Origin: an uncultured Oscillospiraceae bacterium
GTDB lineage: Bacteria > Bacillota > Clostridia > Oscillospirales > Oscillospiraceae
DNA length: 64,000 nucleotides
Reading direction: 5' to 3'
NCBI GenBank assembly: GCA_944386055.1
Contig: CALWZP010000007.1
Location: 39,832-103,831 of the forward strand
Shown: piece by piece, positions 8,049 to 17,434 of the stretch
Position numbering within the stretch: position 1 is the first letter of the stretch
Layout: every line of letters starts with the position of its first letter
The notes under the pieces: generated by a model
What the model saw: only the letters and a program-made list of their open reading frames with translations
The model's database searches: none
What the model was told of the DNA's origin: nothing
Made by a program: the position numbers and the translations under genes

Positions 8049-8232
8049 TGAAAAACAGGAAGAGGGGCCGAAGGCTTTTTGCAAAGCTTCTTTACCTCTT
8101 CCTGTACTTACATACTTATTAAAATGAAAAAACCGTCTGTCCATTGAGGCCCAATGGATACAAAAGATGACGCGAGACGATGATTCCAGAAAAACCGTGC
8201 GATATTACACCAAAAACGAAAGTATGTGCATT

Positions 8233-9174
8233 TTAAATGGAATCCGCGGCTGCAGGAGTCCTTATTTTTCCCCGCTCCGAGAACAGCCGCACGCCCCAGC
8301 CCTCCGCCGGTCCCAGCATCTGATAGTGCAGCGGCCCCAGGACGCCCCGGCGCTGCCAGCTGGCCAGCAGCTGCTCCAGGGTCGCCTGAACCTTTCTGGC
8401 CAGGGCGGCGGGGTCCTTGGGCTGGCGCTCCGGCGTGTCCCCCAGAAGGTCCAGCCGCCAGAGCAGGCCCAGCTCACGGCCCTCCCGATCCTGTTTCAGC
8501 AGACAGATCTTCTGGGTTTTGACCCTGTTTTTGGAGTTGAGAAGGACCATGATCTCCTGCAGCAGAAAGTGGCGCAGCAAAAGGAGCCGGTCGCTGTTGT
8601 TGTGCCGGACGGCGTCATCGTCCAGCAGAGCCTGGAAGGGGACGGTGATCAGGTGCCGGTGGTGCAGGGCGTACTGATAGAGAGGCATGGCCTCCCCGGT
8701 GAACCGAAAGGACACACGACCGCTGCCGCCGGTCCAGGTCACCGGGAGGAAGGCCCCCTCGTAGAGGTCCTGCTCTACCTGGTGGTCGTGCTCCGCCAGG
8801 ATGACGATGCGGGTCTCCGCCAGGAGCTGAAGACGCGCCTCCAGCTCGTGCCGGCGCTTTTCCAGGATGCGCCAGCCCAGGTTGCCCGCCATGATTCGGG
8901 CGATGAGCTCCGCCTGAAACTCCGCCTGGGGCGGGCTGACGGACTGGAGGGTATAGGCGGCATTGGCGGCCACCATATCCAAGCCGTCCAGTTCCCGGCT
9001 GATGTAATACTCCGCGTAGTCCGGGGCTTTTCTGGGGTCGCCCCGCTGCTCCCCGGACAGGGAGACCAGGTTCAGGCAGCCCGCCAGGTCCCGGTATTTC
9101 CGCAGTTCGTTGGCGATCTTGCAGTTGTTCATGATGAAATGATCCAGCATCGGCTGGCTTTTTTTCGCCGCCAT
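8233..9174 (-). CDS. Unrecognised protein paired with the DnaB-like ATPase (possible replication partner)
   Basis: A 313-residue soluble protein. It starts four bases after the stop of the ATPase gene (TGA GCGG ATG), with the GGGGGTGAG ribosome site lying across that stop, so the two should be translationally coupled. The N-terminal half is helical with LEKRRHELEARLQLLAETRIVIL. The C-terminal half has a strand-rich TWTGGSGRVSFRFTG segment and long helices (RLLLLRHFLLQEIMVLLNSK) reminiscent of winged-helix replication initiators of plasmids and conjugative elements. I cannot assign a family. Tight pairing with a replicative-helicase-like gene makes an initiator, loader or helicase-partner role the best guess. 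Confidence 0.65.
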   Translation of the reverse strand: MAAKKSQPMLDHFIMNNCKIANELRKYRDLAGCLNLVSLSGEQRGDPRKAPDYAEYYISRELDGLDMVAANAAYTLQSVSPPQAEFQAELIARIMAGNLGWRILEKRRHELEARLQLLAETRIVILAEHDHQVEQDLYEGAFLPVTWTGGSGRVSFRFTGEAMPLYQYALHHRHLITVPFQALLDDDAVRHNNSDRLLLLRHFLLQEIMVLLNSKNRVKTQKICLLKQDREGRELGLLWRLDLLGDTPERQPKDPAALARKVQATLEQLLASWQRRGVLGPLHYQMLGPAEGWGVRLFSERGKIRTPAAADSI

Positions 9175-9178
9175 CCGC

Positions 9179-10264
9179 TCACCCCCGTTTCAGTTGGCGC
9201 GCCCGCTGGTAAAAGCCGTCGTGATACTGGACGGGGCAGTCCCGCAGCTGTTCCCGCAGCTCCAGCAGCCGCCCGGGCGTCCCCGCCCTCTCGCCGTCCG
9301 GCTGCTGGAAGAAGGAGCTGGCGCTGTAAAAGTGCAGGGGGATGCGGATCCCGTCCTGTCCGTACCGCATCTTCAGCAGGATCAGCTCCAGCTCCCGGGG
9401 GTCGCGGGCCCGGGCCGCCTCCTGGGAGAAGCGCCGCTCATCCTCCTGGAGCCCCTGGTACTGCATGCCCAGGATGGCGTCGGCGGAGTACTCGATGGAG
9501 CCGGACTCCTTGAAGCTGTCCAGGGTGATCGGCCGTTTGTAGCTGGCCCGGTTCAGAGAACTGATCAGCAGGATGATCGCCTTTTGCTGGTCCCGGATCT
9601 TGCACAGCTCCCGCACATTGTCATCCACGATTTGCTTATCGCTGGCCTTCAGCGCCGCCTCCCGGGGGGCCAGAATCTGCAGGTAGTCCACCACGACCAT
9701 CAGAGGCAGGCCCTGATACTGTTCCCGATGGGCCACCTGGAAGGCGGCGATGCGCTGCTGAATGTGACCGATGTGAGACAGTTCCGGTCCCTGCTCGTAG
9801 AGGTAAAAATTGCTGCCGTCCCGCTCCAGCCGCTCCCGGGCCTGCCGGACACGCTCCCACTCTTCCGGAGAAAAGGCGCGGATCCTGTTGGCGTCCAGCA
9901 GGTCGGAGGCCCGGAAGCCCGCCTGATGGTGGAGCATGAAGTCCGTGCGGCAGAGAGACTTCGCGGTGATCCAGGTCCAGTTCATTTCAAGGGCGAAGTA
10001 GAGCACGGGGATCCCCTGGCTGGACAGGTGGTAGGCGATCTGAAGCGCCAGGGTGGACTTGCCCAGGCCGGGCACCGCACCCAGAACATAGAGACCGTTT
10101 GTAAGGCCGCCGCCAAGACTGCGGTCCAGCTCCGGAAAGCCCGTGGAGATCCGGTTGGACGCAATGGCGTGGATCCGCTCCCGGGTAAACAGAGCGGCAC
10201 AGTCGCTCAGAACTCTGCCGTTTTTTGCAGCGGCTCCCGCCGGAGCTCCAATGTCTTTGGGCAT
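9179..10264 (-). CDS. DnaB-like RecA-fold ATPase/helicase
   Basis: A 361-residue DnaB/RadA-type ATPase corresponding to the C-terminal motor domain of replicative helicases; the DnaB N-terminal domain is absent. The lead-in STGFPELDRSLGGGL is the DnaB pre-Walker segment; Walker A is GAVPGLGKST at residues 62-71, and Walker B is LMVVVDYLQIL near residue 200. The later IILLISSLNRASYKRP and SGSIEYSADAILGMQY blocks match DnaB motifs (the family has S-L-R/N and G-x-I-E-x-x-A-D). GGGGAGGAA upstream of ATG 10264 supports the start. It should drive replication or processing of the mobile element and heads an operon with the 8233 gene. Confidence 0.85.
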   Translation of the reverse strand: MPKDIGAPAGAAAKNGRVLSDCAALFTRERIHAIASNRISTGFPELDRSLGGGLTNGLYVLGAVPGLGKSTLALQIAYHLSSQGIPVLYFALEMNWTWITAKSLCRTDFMLHHQAGFRASDLLDANRIRAFSPEEWERVRQARERLERDGSNFYLYEQGPELSHIGHIQQRIAAFQVAHREQYQGLPLMVVVDYLQILAPREAALKASDKQIVDDNVRELCKIRDQQKAIILLISSLNRASYKRPITLDSFKESGSIEYSADAILGMQYQGLQEDERRFSQEAARARDPRELELILLKMRYGQDGIRIPLHFYSASSFFQQPDGERAGTPGRLLELREQLRDCPVQYHDGFYQRARQLKRG

Positions 10265-10373
10265 GGATCATTCCTCCCCTGCCGGGATGGTCCCCTGATC
10301 GGGCGATGCATCCCGGGACAGCGTTTCAACGCTCGGCCGGCCTGCGCGAAGGCTGACCGCCTCTGTGCCGGTG

Positions 10374-10406
10374 AAAAAAACGCTCTGCCGGCCCGGCAGA
10401 GCGTTT
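10374..10406 (-). terminator. Near-perfect palindrome plus T-run in the helicase leader
   Basis: Fourteen-bp arms (10378-10391 and 10393-10406) around one central base; the minus-strand stem runs directly into seven T. It lies between the candidate promoter at 10462-10490 and the helicase start at 10264, so it either ends read-through from the trp operon or attenuates the helicase transcript. Confidence 0.7.
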
Positions 10407-10587
10407 GACTGTACAGCCATACTGCCAAGACCGATTCCAACACCTGACAGCGTTGTATACCATGATAGCATGTTTGGCCGAAATAAGCAAGATTGGGCTT
10501 TGCCCCTCGGCAAAACGCCGGACTGCCGCCCGTGAAGGCCGGCTTGGAAGAGCCGGCCGGGGGTGGATCAGGGAGGGACGGACAGAC
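10407..10587. other. Junction between mobile block and trp operon
   Basis: No gene. It holds the helicase promoter and a hairpin without T-run (GGCCGGCT/AGCCGGCC, 10537-10558). The right boundary of the mobile block must lie near here because trpA ends at 10588. No integrase and no att-type direct repeat can be recognised without the other end. Confidence 0.45.
10462..10490 (-). promoter_or_regulatory. Candidate promoter of the helicase operon
   Basis: On the minus strand TTGCTT (10490-10485) and TATCAT (10467-10462) are 17 bases apart. Transcription would start near 10455 and meet the palindrome at 10406 after about 50 bases. Confidence 0.5.
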
Positions 10588-11421
10588 TTATCCTGGCCCC
10601 GGCCGTCCGGCACAGCCGGGTGATTCCCCGCGGGCGGCGGCCCCGGCGCGGTGCACGGCGTCCGCCATGGAGCGGACATACTCTCCGATATAGGGGGGCG
10701 CCTGGCGCCCATACCGCTCCATCAGGCGGACGATGGCGGAGCCCACGATGGCCCCGTCGGAGGCCGCGGCCATGGCGGACGCCTGCTCCGGAGTGGAGAT
10801 GCCAAAGCCCACGGCGCAGGGGAGGGAGGGGTTGGCCGCACGGGCCAGAGAGACCATCCCCCCAATGTCGGTGGTGATCTCCCCCCGCACCCCGGTGACC
10901 CCAAGGGAGGAGACCAGGTAGAGGAAGCCCTCCGCCTCCCCGGCGATGCGGGTGATGCGGTCCGCCGAGGTGGGGGCGGCCAGAGAGATGAGGTCCAGCC
11001 CGTGGGCCCGGCAGGCCGGGACGAACTCCCCCTTCTCCTCAGAGGGGACATCGGGGAGGATGAGACCGTCCATGCCGATCTCCGCTGCGGCGGCCAGAAA
11101 GCAGTCGGTGCCGTAGGAGAACACCACATTGGCATAGGTCATGAATACCATGGGCACAGTGACATCCTTCCGCAGGCGGCGGACCATCTCGAAGATCTGG
11201 TCGGTGGTGATGCCGGCGGCCAGGGCCCGCTCGTTGGCGGCCTGGATCACCGGACCCTCGGCGGTGGGGTCAGAGAAGGGAATGCCCAGCTCGATCAGGT
11301 CGGCCCCCGCCGCTGCCATGGCCCGGACGGCCGTCTCAGTGGTCTCCAGGTCCGGGTCCCCGCAGGTGAGGAAAGGGATAAAGGCCTTCCCGTGGGAAAA
11401 CGCGTCTTTGATACGGCTCAT
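10588..11421 (-). CDS. trpA: Tryptophan synthase alpha chain
   Basis: A 277-residue TIM barrel that cleaves indole-3-glycerol phosphate to indole and glyceraldehyde 3-phosphate; indole is channelled to TrpB. Catalytic Glu and Asp lie in [16 protein letters not shown] near residues 43-58, the family signature. The phosphate-binding SLGVTGVRG loop and the GFGIS segment are present. Length fits the family apart from a Gly/Ala/Pro-rich C-terminal tail of about 20 residues. ATG 11421 overlaps the trpB stop (ATGA), so translation is coupled. It is the last gene of the trp operon. Confidence 0.97.
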   Translation of the reverse strand: MSRIKDAFSHGKAFIPFLTCGDPDLETTETAVRAMAAAGADLIELGIPFSDPTAEGPVIQAANERALAAGITTDQIFEMVRRLRKDVTVPMVFMTYANVVFSYGTDCFLAAAAEIGMDGLILPDVPSEEKGEFVPACRAHGLDLISLAAPTSADRITRIAGEAEGFLYLVSSLGVTGVRGEITTDIGGMVSLARAANPSLPCAVGFGISTPEQASAMAAASDGAIVGSAIVRLMERYGRQAPPYIGEYVRSMADAVHRAGAAARGESPGCAGRPGPG

Positions 11422-12602
11422 TCCGAAATATCCTCCCCTCTGTACCGGGCGACGGAGGCGCAGTCCTTGTCGCCGCGGCCGGAGATGTTGATGACAATGA
11501 TCTTGTCCTTTCCCATGGCAGGGGCCAGCTTCACGGCGTGGGCCACCGCGTGGGCCGACTCGATGGCGGGGATGATCCCCTCGGTGCGGCTCAAATACTC
11601 AAAGGCGCCCACCGCCTCCTCGTCGGTGACGGGCACATACTCCGCCCGGCCGGTGTCGTGGAGCATGGCGTGCTCCGGGCCGATGCCGGGATAGTCCAGC
11701 CCGGCGGAGATGGACCACACCGGGGCGATCTGGCCGTACTGGTCCTGGCAGAAGTAGGATTTCATGCCGTGGAAGATGCCCAGCCTGCCGGTGGCGATGG
11801 TGGCCGCCGTGTCCGGAGTATCCACCCCCCGGCCCGCCGCCTCGCAGCCGATGAGGCGGACGGAGGGGTCCCCGATGAAGTGGTAGAAGGCCCCGATGGC
11901 GTTGGACCCGCCCCCCACGCAGGCGATCACCGCGTCGGGGAGCTTCCCCTCCTTCTCCCAGAGCTGTTCCTTGATTTCCCGGGAGATCACCGCCTGGAAG
12001 TCCCGGACGATGGTGGGGAAGGGGTGGGGCCCCATGACGGAGCCCAGACAGTAGTGGGTGTCGTCCATGCGGGCGGTCCACTCCCGGAAGGCGGCGGAGC
12101 AGGCATCCTTCAGGGTGGCAGTTCCGGTGGTCACCGGCACCACCTTGGCCCCCAACAGCCGCATTTTATAGACATTCAGGGCCTGACGCCGGGTGTCCTC
12201 CTCCCCCATGAACACCACGCACTCCATGCCGAACAGGGCCGCCGCCGTGGCGGTGGCCACCCCATGCTGCCCCGCGCCGGTCTCGGCGATGAGGCGCTTC
12301 TTGCCCATCTTCCTGGCCAGCAGCGCCTGGCCCAGCACATTGTTGATCTTGTGGGCGCCGGTGTGATTCAGGTCCTCCCGCTTGAGGTAGATCTTCGCAC
12401 CCCCCAGGTCCACGGTCATCCGCCGGGCATAGTACAGCCGGGAGGGCCGCCCGGCGTACTCGTTCAGCAGCTCCGTGAGTTCCCGCTGAAAGTCCGGGTC
12501 ATCTTTGTAGTGATTGTAGGCATCCTCCAGCTCAATGACTGCGTTCATCAGGGCCTCGGGGATGTACTGCCCGCCGTGGATGCCGAATCGTCCTTTGGAC
12601 AT
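11418..12602 (-). CDS. trpB: Tryptophan synthase beta chain
   Basis: A 394-residue PLP enzyme that condenses indole with L-serine to give L-tryptophan. The PLP lysine is in [11 protein letters not shown], and the phosphate-cup GGGSNAIG is present near residue 225. It begins with the [14 protein letters not shown] block typical of TrpB1, the form that pairs with TrpA. The start is ATG 12602 after GAGAGGAG; the frame extends 48 bases further upstream but without a better ribosome site and into trpF. It overlaps trpA downstream by four bases. Confidence 0.97.
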   Translation of the reverse strand: MSKGRFGIHGGQYIPEALMNAVIELEDAYNHYKDDPDFQRELTELLNEYAGRPSRLYYARRMTVDLGGAKIYLKREDLNHTGAHKINNVLGQALLARKMGKKRLIAETGAGQHGVATATAAALFGMECVVFMGEEDTRRQALNVYKMRLLGAKVVPVTTGTATLKDACSAAFREWTARMDDTHYCLGSVMGPHPFPTIVRDFQAVISREIKEQLWEKEGKLPDAVIACVGGGSNAIGAFYHFIGDPSVRLIGCEAAGRGVDTPDTAATIATGRLGIFHGMKSYFCQDQYGQIAPVWSISAGLDYPGIGPEHAMLHDTGRAEYVPVTDEEAVGAFEYLSRTEGIIPAIESAHAVAHAVKLAPAMGKDKIIVINISGRGDKDCASVARYRGEDISE

Positions 12603-12606
12603 GTGC

Positions 12607-13212
12607 TTACTCCTCTCTTGCGGCGGCCACCGCCGCCCGTATTTTCTCAAAGTCCTTCAAGCCGTCCGTCTCCACCCCGCTGGACAGGTCCACCCCGAAG
12701 GGGCGCAAGGCGCGGATGGCGTCTCTCAGATTGCCGGGGGTCAGTCCTCCCGCCAGCAGATATGGCCGGGGAAAATCCCCCAACAGGGACCAGTCGAAGG
12801 CCCGCCCGCTGCCCTGGCCGCTGTCCAGCAGCACCCGGTCCGCCGGGAAGGCGGCCGCCCGCTGCAGATCGGCGGGGGAGGAAATCTGAAAGGCCTTCCA
12901 GATCTCCTTCCCCGAGGCCAGCGCCCGCAGGGCAGCCACATAATCCTCGTCCTCCTGCCCGTGGAGCTGGGCCGCTGAGATGGTTCCGTCGTTCAGCAGC
13001 CCTGCCGCCTCCTCTGCCGGCCGGTCCACGAACACCCCCACCGGGACCACCGCCGGGTCCAGCCGTTCCCGCAGGGTGCGGACCTGGTCCGGCGTCCGGT
13101 TCCGGCGGCTCTTGGGAAAGTTGACGATGAACCCGCACCAGTCGGGCCGGGCTGCGTTGACATAGTCGATGTCGCAGGGACGGAACAGTCCGCAGATCTT
13201 GATTTTGGTCAT
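12607..13212 (-). CDS. trpF: Phosphoribosylanthranilate isomerase
   Basis: A 201-residue (beta/alpha)8 isomerase converting N-(5'-phosphoribosyl)anthranilate to CdRP, the third step of tryptophan synthesis. The catalytic Cys lies in KIKICGL at the N terminus and the catalytic Asp in the VLLDSG segment near residue 128; the phosphate-binding [10 protein letters not shown] and GVDLSSGVE loops are intact. ATG 13212 overlaps the trpC stop as ATGA, which selects this start over longer upstream extension. It is four bases from trpB. Confidence 0.96.
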   Translation of the reverse strand: MTKIKICGLFRPCDIDYVNAARPDWCGFIVNFPKSRRNRTPDQVRTLRERLDPAVVPVGVFVDRPAEEAAGLLNDGTISAAQLHGQEDEDYVAALRALASGKEIWKAFQISSPADLQRAAAFPADRVLLDSGQGSGRAFDWSLLGDFPRPYLLAGGLTPGNLRDAIRALRPFGVDLSSGVETDGLKDFEKIRAAVAAAREE

Positions 13213-13997
13213 GACGCCGCCTCCCGCAGGGCCGCCAGCATGGTGCCCTTGTCCTTTGCCCGCATAAGGGCCTCGCCGATGAGCACCCCGTCCGCCCCCA
13301 TGGAGCGCACCGCCGATATGTCCTCGGGGCGGTGGACGCCGCTCTCGGCCACATAGAGTACGCCGGGCGGGATGCGGTCCCGCAGGCGGGCGGCGTTGTC
13401 GAGGCTCACGGAGAAGTCCTTCAAATTCCGGTTGTTTACTCCGATGATCTCCGCCCCGGCGGCCACGGCGGAGGCGATCTCCGCCTCGTCGTGGGCCTCC
13501 ACCAGGGCGGACAGGCCCAGACCGCCGCAGATGGTCAGATACCGCTCCAGGGTTTTTGTGTCCAACAGGGCGCAGATCAGGAGCACGCAGTCCGCCCCCA
13601 TGAGCCTCGCCTGATAGATCTGGTACTCGTCCACGGTGAAGTCCTTGCGGAGCATGGGGGTATCCACCGCCTGGCGGATGTCCGTGAAGATCCGGTCGGA
13701 GCCCAAAAACCACTTGGGCTCGGTGAGGCAGGAGATGGCGTCCGCCCCGGCGGCCTCATAATCCTTTGCAATCTTCAGATAAGGAAAATCTTCGGCGATG
13801 ACCCCCTTGGAGGGAGAGGCCTTCTTCACCTCGCAGAGGAAGGACAGGCCCGGCTTCTCCAGAGCGCCCCGGAAGCGCTCCCCTCTCCCCCGCCCCAGGG
13901 CGCGGCACTGGGCCTGGAGCGCATCCAAACTGTGTTCTTCCTTGTCCGCCGCCACCCGCTCCCGGGCGTGGGCGGCCAGCTGGTCCAAAATGGTCAT
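13209..13997 (-). CDS. trpC: Indole-3-glycerol phosphate synthase
   Basis: A 262-residue TIM barrel that decarboxylates and closes CdRP to indole-3-glycerol phosphate. The family signature [13 protein letters not shown] (catalytic Lys and substrate-binding Ser) is near residue 53, the catalytic LRKDF lysine near 112, and [12 protein letters not shown] near 183 is diagnostic. It is a single-function enzyme, not fused to TrpF as in enterics. Start ATG 13997 overlaps the trpD stop by four bases, and its own stop overlaps trpF, so it sits in the middle of a fully coupled operon. Confidence 0.97.
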   Translation of the reverse strand: MTILDQLAAHARERVAADKEEHSLDALQAQCRALGRGRGERFRGALEKPGLSFLCEVKKASPSKGVIAEDFPYLKIAKDYEAAGADAISCLTEPKWFLGSDRIFTDIRQAVDTPMLRKDFTVDEYQIYQARLMGADCVLLICALLDTKTLERYLTICGGLGLSALVEAHDEAEIASAVAAGAEIIGVNNRNLKDFSVSLDNAARLRDRIPPGVLYVAESGVHRPEDISAVRSMGADGVLIGEALMRAKDKGTMLAALREAAS

Positions 13998-15031
13998 GCC
14001 TCCGCCTCCTCGGGGAGATTGCTGACCTCGATGAACTTGTGAAGGGCCTCCAGCGCCCTGCCCGAGCCGATGAGCTCCGCCGCCAGGGCGACGCCGTCTT
14101 TCATGGTGTCCGCCTTGCCGCCGATATACAGGGATGCCCCGGCGTTGAGGAGCACCGCGTCCCGCTTGGGGCCCCGCTCCGCGCCGGAGAGGATGGCGCG
14201 GACGATCCCTGCGTTCTCCGCCGGCGTGCCGCCCCGCAGGTCCTCCTTGGCGCAGCGCTTCAGCCCGAAGTCCTCGGGGGCGATGGTATAGGCCTTGAAC
14301 CAGCCGTCCTTGATCTCACACACACTGGTGGGGGCGGACATGGAGATCTCGTCCAGCTTGTCCTGTCCGTAGACCACCATGCCCCGGCGCACCCCCAGGC
14401 TGATCAGCACCTGGGCCAGGGGGGAGACCAGATACTCGTCGTACACCCCCAGCAGCTGCAGGGAGGGGGAGGCGGGGTTGGTGAGGGGCCCCAGGATGTT
14501 GAACACGGTGCGGAACCCCAGCTCCTTCCGGATGGCACCCACATACTTCATGGAGGTGTGGTACTTCTGGGCGAAGAAGAAGCACATGCCCACCTCGTTG
14601 AGAAGCTGGATGCAGCGCTGCGGGCTCTGCTGGATATTCACGCCCAGGGCCTCCAGGCAGTCTGCCGTGCCGCACAGGGAGGAGGCGGCCCGGTTGCCGT
14701 GCTTGGCCACCTTCATGCCCCCTGCCGCCGCCACAAGGGCGGAGGTGGTGGAGATGTTGAAGCTGCCCGCGCTGTCCCCGCCGGTGCCCACGATCTCGAA
14801 CACCTTCATGTAGGTGTCCACCTTCGTGGCATGATCCCGCATGGCGGCGGCGCAGCCGGCGATCTCGTCGGTGGTCTCCGCCCGGGCGCTTTTGGTGGAC
14901 AAAGCGGCCAGGAAGGCGGCGTTCTGGGTGGGGGTGGTCTGGCCGCTCATGATCTCGTTCATGACAGCGTAGGCCTCGCCATAGGTGAGGTCCTCCTTGT
15001 TGACGATCTTTACAATGGCTTCCTTAATCAT
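13994..15031 (-). CDS. trpD: Anthranilate phosphoribosyltransferase
   Basis: A 345-residue enzyme transferring phosphoribose from PRPP to anthranilate. The PRPP/Mg loop [14 protein letters not shown] lies near residue 83 and KHGNRAASS near 110, both family hallmarks. An N-terminal helical bundle with the [14 protein letters not shown] segment precedes the Rossmann-like domain. It is a free-standing TrpD, with TrpG encoded separately upstream. GGAGATGTGAGCC precedes ATG 15031, and the trpG stop is only four bases upstream. It overlaps trpC by four bases. Confidence 0.97.
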   Translation of the reverse strand: MIKEAIVKIVNKEDLTYGEAYAVMNEIMSGQTTPTQNAAFLAALSTKSARAETTDEIAGCAAAMRDHATKVDTYMKVFEIVGTGGDSAGSFNISTTSALVAAAGGMKVAKHGNRAASSLCGTADCLEALGVNIQQSPQRCIQLLNEVGMCFFFAQKYHTSMKYVGAIRKELGFRTVFNILGPLTNPASPSLQLLGVYDEYLVSPLAQVLISLGVRRGMVVYGQDKLDEISMSAPTSVCEIKDGWFKAYTIAPEDFGLKRCAKEDLRGGTPAENAGIVRAILSGAERGPKRDAVLLNAGASLYIGGKADTMKDGVALAAELIGSGRALEALHKFIEVSNLPEEAEA

Positions 15032-15034
15032 GGC

Positions 15035-15604
15035 TCACATCTCCTTGATAAAATGATTCAGCATGGTCCGTCCGTCGGGGGTGAGGATGGACTCGGGGTG
15101 GAACTGGACCCCAAATACGGGGTACTGAGTGTGCTGTACCGCCATGATCTCCCCATCCTCTGTCGCGGCGGTGACAGCCAGACAGGAGGGGAGGGAGGAG
15201 GGGTCGGCGGCCAGGGAGTGGTACCGTCCCACCGCCGCCCGGGGCGGACAGCCGGCGAACAGGGGGCAGCTGAGGTCCAGGGAGAGGACGGACTGCTTGC
15301 CGTGCATCAGCTGCCTGGCATAGGTGATCGTCCCGCCGAAGGCCTCGCAGATGGCCTGGTGCCCCAGGCACACCCCCAGGATGGGGATCTCCCCCGCCAG
15401 GTCCCGCACCGCCTCCTCGCATACCCCGGCGTCCGCCGGGCGGCCGGGGCCGGGGGAGAGGATCAGGCGGCGGGGAGCCAGGCGGCGGATGTCCTCCACC
15501 GTCACCGCGTCGCTGCGCACCACCCGGATGTCCGGGTCCAGCTCCCCTGCCAGCTGATAGAGGTTGTAGGAGAAGCTGTCATAGTTGTCGAGAAGCAGGA
15601 TCAT
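15035..15604 (-). CDS. trpG: Anthranilate synthase glutamine amidotransferase subunit
   Basis: A 189-residue class I glutamine amidotransferase that feeds ammonia from glutamine to TrpE. It shows LLLDNYDSFSYNL at the N terminus, the nucleophile Cys in ILGVCLGHQ near residue 79, and the catalytic His-Glu pair in FHPES near 168. It could also serve aminodeoxychorismate synthase, as TrpG does in some Firmicutes, but its place in the operon makes the tryptophan role certain enough. ATG 15604 overlaps the trpE stop (ATGA); GGAGG lies inside the end of trpE. Confidence 0.97.
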   Translation of the reverse strand: MILLLDNYDSFSYNLYQLAGELDPDIRVVRSDAVTVEDIRRLAPRRLILSPGPGRPADAGVCEEAVRDLAGEIPILGVCLGHQAICEAFGGTITYARQLMHGKQSVLSLDLSCPLFAGCPPRAAVGRYHSLAADPSSLPSCLAVTAATEDGEIMAVQHTQYPVFGVQFHPESILTPDGRTMLNHFIKEM

Positions 15605-17067
15605 GATTCCACCTCCTGTGCCAGCGTCAGCGCCCGCAGGACCGCCTGGGCCTTGTGGATGCACTCCTGATACTCCTGTTCCGGCACCGAATCGGCCACG
15701 ATGCCGGCGCCGCTGCGGATGAACACACGGCCGTTCTTCTGATAGGCGATGCGGATGGCGATACAGGTGTCCATGTTGCCGGTGAAGTCGATGTAGCCGA
15801 TGGCCCCGCCATAGATGCCCCGCTTGTTGTTCTCCAGCTGCCCGATGAGCTGGCAGGCCCGGATCTTGGGGGCGCCGGACAGGGTCCCGGCGGGGAGCAC
15901 CGCCTGAATGGCGTCCAGGGCATCAAAGCCGTCCCGCAGCTCGCCCCGGACGGTGGAGCCGATGTGCATCACATGGGAGAAGCGCTCCACGGCGTGGAGC
16001 CGCTCCACCCGGACGGAGCCGAAGCGGCTGACCTTCCCCAGGTCGTTGCGCCCCAGGTCCACCAGCATGTCGTGCTCGGCAAGCTCCTTCTCATCGGCGA
16101 GAAGGGCCGCCTCCAGCGCCCGGTCCTCCTCCTCGGTCCTCCCCCGGGGCTTGGTGCCCGCCAGGGGGAAGGTATGCAGCACGCCGTCCTCCAGCTTGAC
16201 CAGGGTCTCGGGGGAGGCCCCCGCCACCTCCACATCGGTGCCGGAGAGATAGAACATGTAGGGGGAGGGATTGATGGTGCGCAGCACCCGGTAGGTGTTC
16301 AGCAGGCTCCCCGCAAAGGGGGCGGAGAGGCGGTTGGACAGCACGATCTGGAAGATATCCCCCTCCCGGATGTGCTCCTTGGCCTGCTCCACCATGGCGC
16401 AGAAGCGTTCCCGGCCGAACAGAGGGGTCACCTCGCCGGTGAGGCGGCCCGCCGGCTCCCGCTTCTTCTCCCCGGTGCGCAGCAGGCGGCACAGCTGCTC
16501 CAGCTCCATCGCCGCCCGGTGCCAGCCCTCCTCCACCTCCTTCAGAGGGATGTTCACCATCAGCACGATGGTCTGCCGGAGGTTGTCAAAGGCGATCACC
16601 TTGTCGAAGAGCATCACATCCACATCCTGAAAGTCCTCGGTGTCCTCCACCCGGCAGCGGGCGGCGGGCTCCTGATAGCCCAGGTAGTCATAGGAGAAGT
16701 ACCCCACCAGCCCGCCGGTGAAGGTGGGCAGCCGGTCCAGCCGGGGACTTCTGTGCTGTGCCAGGATCTGCCGGAGATAGCCGGCGGGGTCGCCGGTGCG
16801 GAAGCGGATATCCCCCACCTGCATCTCCCCGTCCAGACAGGTGATCTCCAGCTTGGGCTCAAAGCCCAGAAAGGTGTACCGTCCCCACTTTTCATCCGCC
16901 AGGGCGGACTCCAGCAGAAAGCAGTGGGAGGACACCTGCTTCAGGATGCGCAGGGCCTCGATGGGGGTGATGAAGTCGGACAGGATCTCGCAGCTCACCG
17001 GCAGCACCTGGTACTGCCCCTCCGCCGCGAAGCGCCTGGCCTCCTCCAGGCTGGGATAGATGTTCAT
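15601..17067 (-). CDS. trpE: Anthranilate synthase component I
   Basis: A 488-residue chorismate-binding enzyme that, with TrpG, makes anthranilate from chorismate. The N-terminal domain carries the LLESA segment near residue 45, the usual tryptophan feedback site. The catalytic half shows EGDIFQIVLSNR, the SGAPKIRACQLI block and GGAIGYID/ RSGAGIV near the C terminus. AAAGGAGG seven bases before ATG 17067 defines the start; a longer in-frame extension runs into the leader terminator and is rejected. It is the first gene of the operon and its transcription is controlled by the T-box upstream. Confidence 0.97.
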   Translation of the reverse strand: MNIYPSLEEARRFAAEGQYQVLPVSCEILSDFITPIEALRILKQVSSHCFLLESALADEKWGRYTFLGFEPKLEITCLDGEMQVGDIRFRTGDPAGYLRQILAQHRSPRLDRLPTFTGGLVGYFSYDYLGYQEPAARCRVEDTEDFQDVDVMLFDKVIAFDNLRQTIVLMVNIPLKEVEEGWHRAAMELEQLCRLLRTGEKKREPAGRLTGEVTPLFGRERFCAMVEQAKEHIREGDIFQIVLSNRLSAPFAGSLLNTYRVLRTINPSPYMFYLSGTDVEVAGASPETLVKLEDGVLHTFPLAGTKPRGRTEEEDRALEAALLADEKELAEHDMLVDLGRNDLGKVSRFGSVRVERLHAVERFSHVMHIGSTVRGELRDGFDALDAIQAVLPAGTLSGAPKIRACQLIGQLENNKRGIYGGAIGYIDFTGNMDTCIAIRIAYQKNGRVFIRSGAGIVADSVPEQEYQECIHKAQAVLRALTLAQEVES

Positions 17068-17428
17068 ACCGTGACCTCCTTTGACAAAGAAAAACTCCTT
17101 CGGCCCTGTCCTGCCGAAGGAGTAAAGACGCAACAAAAAACGCCCCCGGCAGAACCTTATGTTCTGTCAAGGACGAATCATGTCAATGTGATCCGCGGTG
17201 CCACCTTGATTCGCGGCCGCGACAGCCGCGCGCTTGACGGGGTACCAACATACCCCCGGCAACTGACGCATGCCCACGCGTCACGGAATACTCGGCCTTA
17301 TGACCTTTCCCCGCGCCCTCAGCGGTCCATTTGACGACTTGTTTCTCGCCTGACTCTCAGCACCACAGGCTCTCTGTAGAGGCATCATCGCCGTTATCTC
17401 CGCTTCAACGGTTTAGTATATTAAATTT
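17068..17428 (-). ncRNA. T-box leader, tryptophan-specific
   Basis: Transcribed from about 17428 toward trpE. The conserved T-box AAGGTGGCACCGCGG is at 17207-17193 on the minus strand, followed by CGTCCTTGA (about 17175-17167), which closes the antiterminator with TCAAGG. Upstream are Stem I features including GGTGCTGAGAGTC. The specifier is read as UGG (Trp), minus strand 17329-17327, followed by A as is usual. Uncharged tRNA-Trp should pair with UGG and, by its CCA end, with the T-box bulge, allowing read-through into trpEGDCFBA; charged tRNA leaves a terminator formed. CAGAAC/GTTCTG (17150-17166) plus a T6 at 17140-17135, and a separate terminator at 17090-17122, follow. Confidence 0.93.
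17090..17122 (-). terminator. Terminator at the end of the trp T-box leader
   Basis: Ten-bp stem CTCCTTCGGC/GCCGAAGGAG (17113-17122 with 17095-17104) followed on the minus strand by five T, about 25 bases before trpE. Its 3' strand AAGGA could also compete for the TCCTT of the antiterminator. Confidence 0.8.
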
Positions 17429-17434
17429 TCCTGC

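Larger units (their letters stand above)
7647..8232. other. Hairpin-rich non-coding stretch inside the mobile block
   Basis: About 590 bases with no convincing gene. Reading the minus strand it holds, in order: an inverted repeat TCCATTG/CAATGGA (8140-8158), two hairpins followed by T-runs (8004-8048 and 7952-7977), a further GC hairpin CCCGGC/GCCGGG (about 7913-7950) and GGAGTTC/GAACTCC (about 7873-7893). These separate the helicase operon from the ClpP/coupling operon. A structured non-coding RNA or a transfer/replication site could lie here. A weak frame on the minus strand (ATG 7806 after GGGAG) reads through this region but is Arg/Pro-rich and not convincing. Confidence 0.5.

Noticed and set aside
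10491..10587. An attachment site or tRNA at the mobile block boundary
   Set aside because: No tRNA-like fold or direct repeat is recognisable and the other end lies outside the window.
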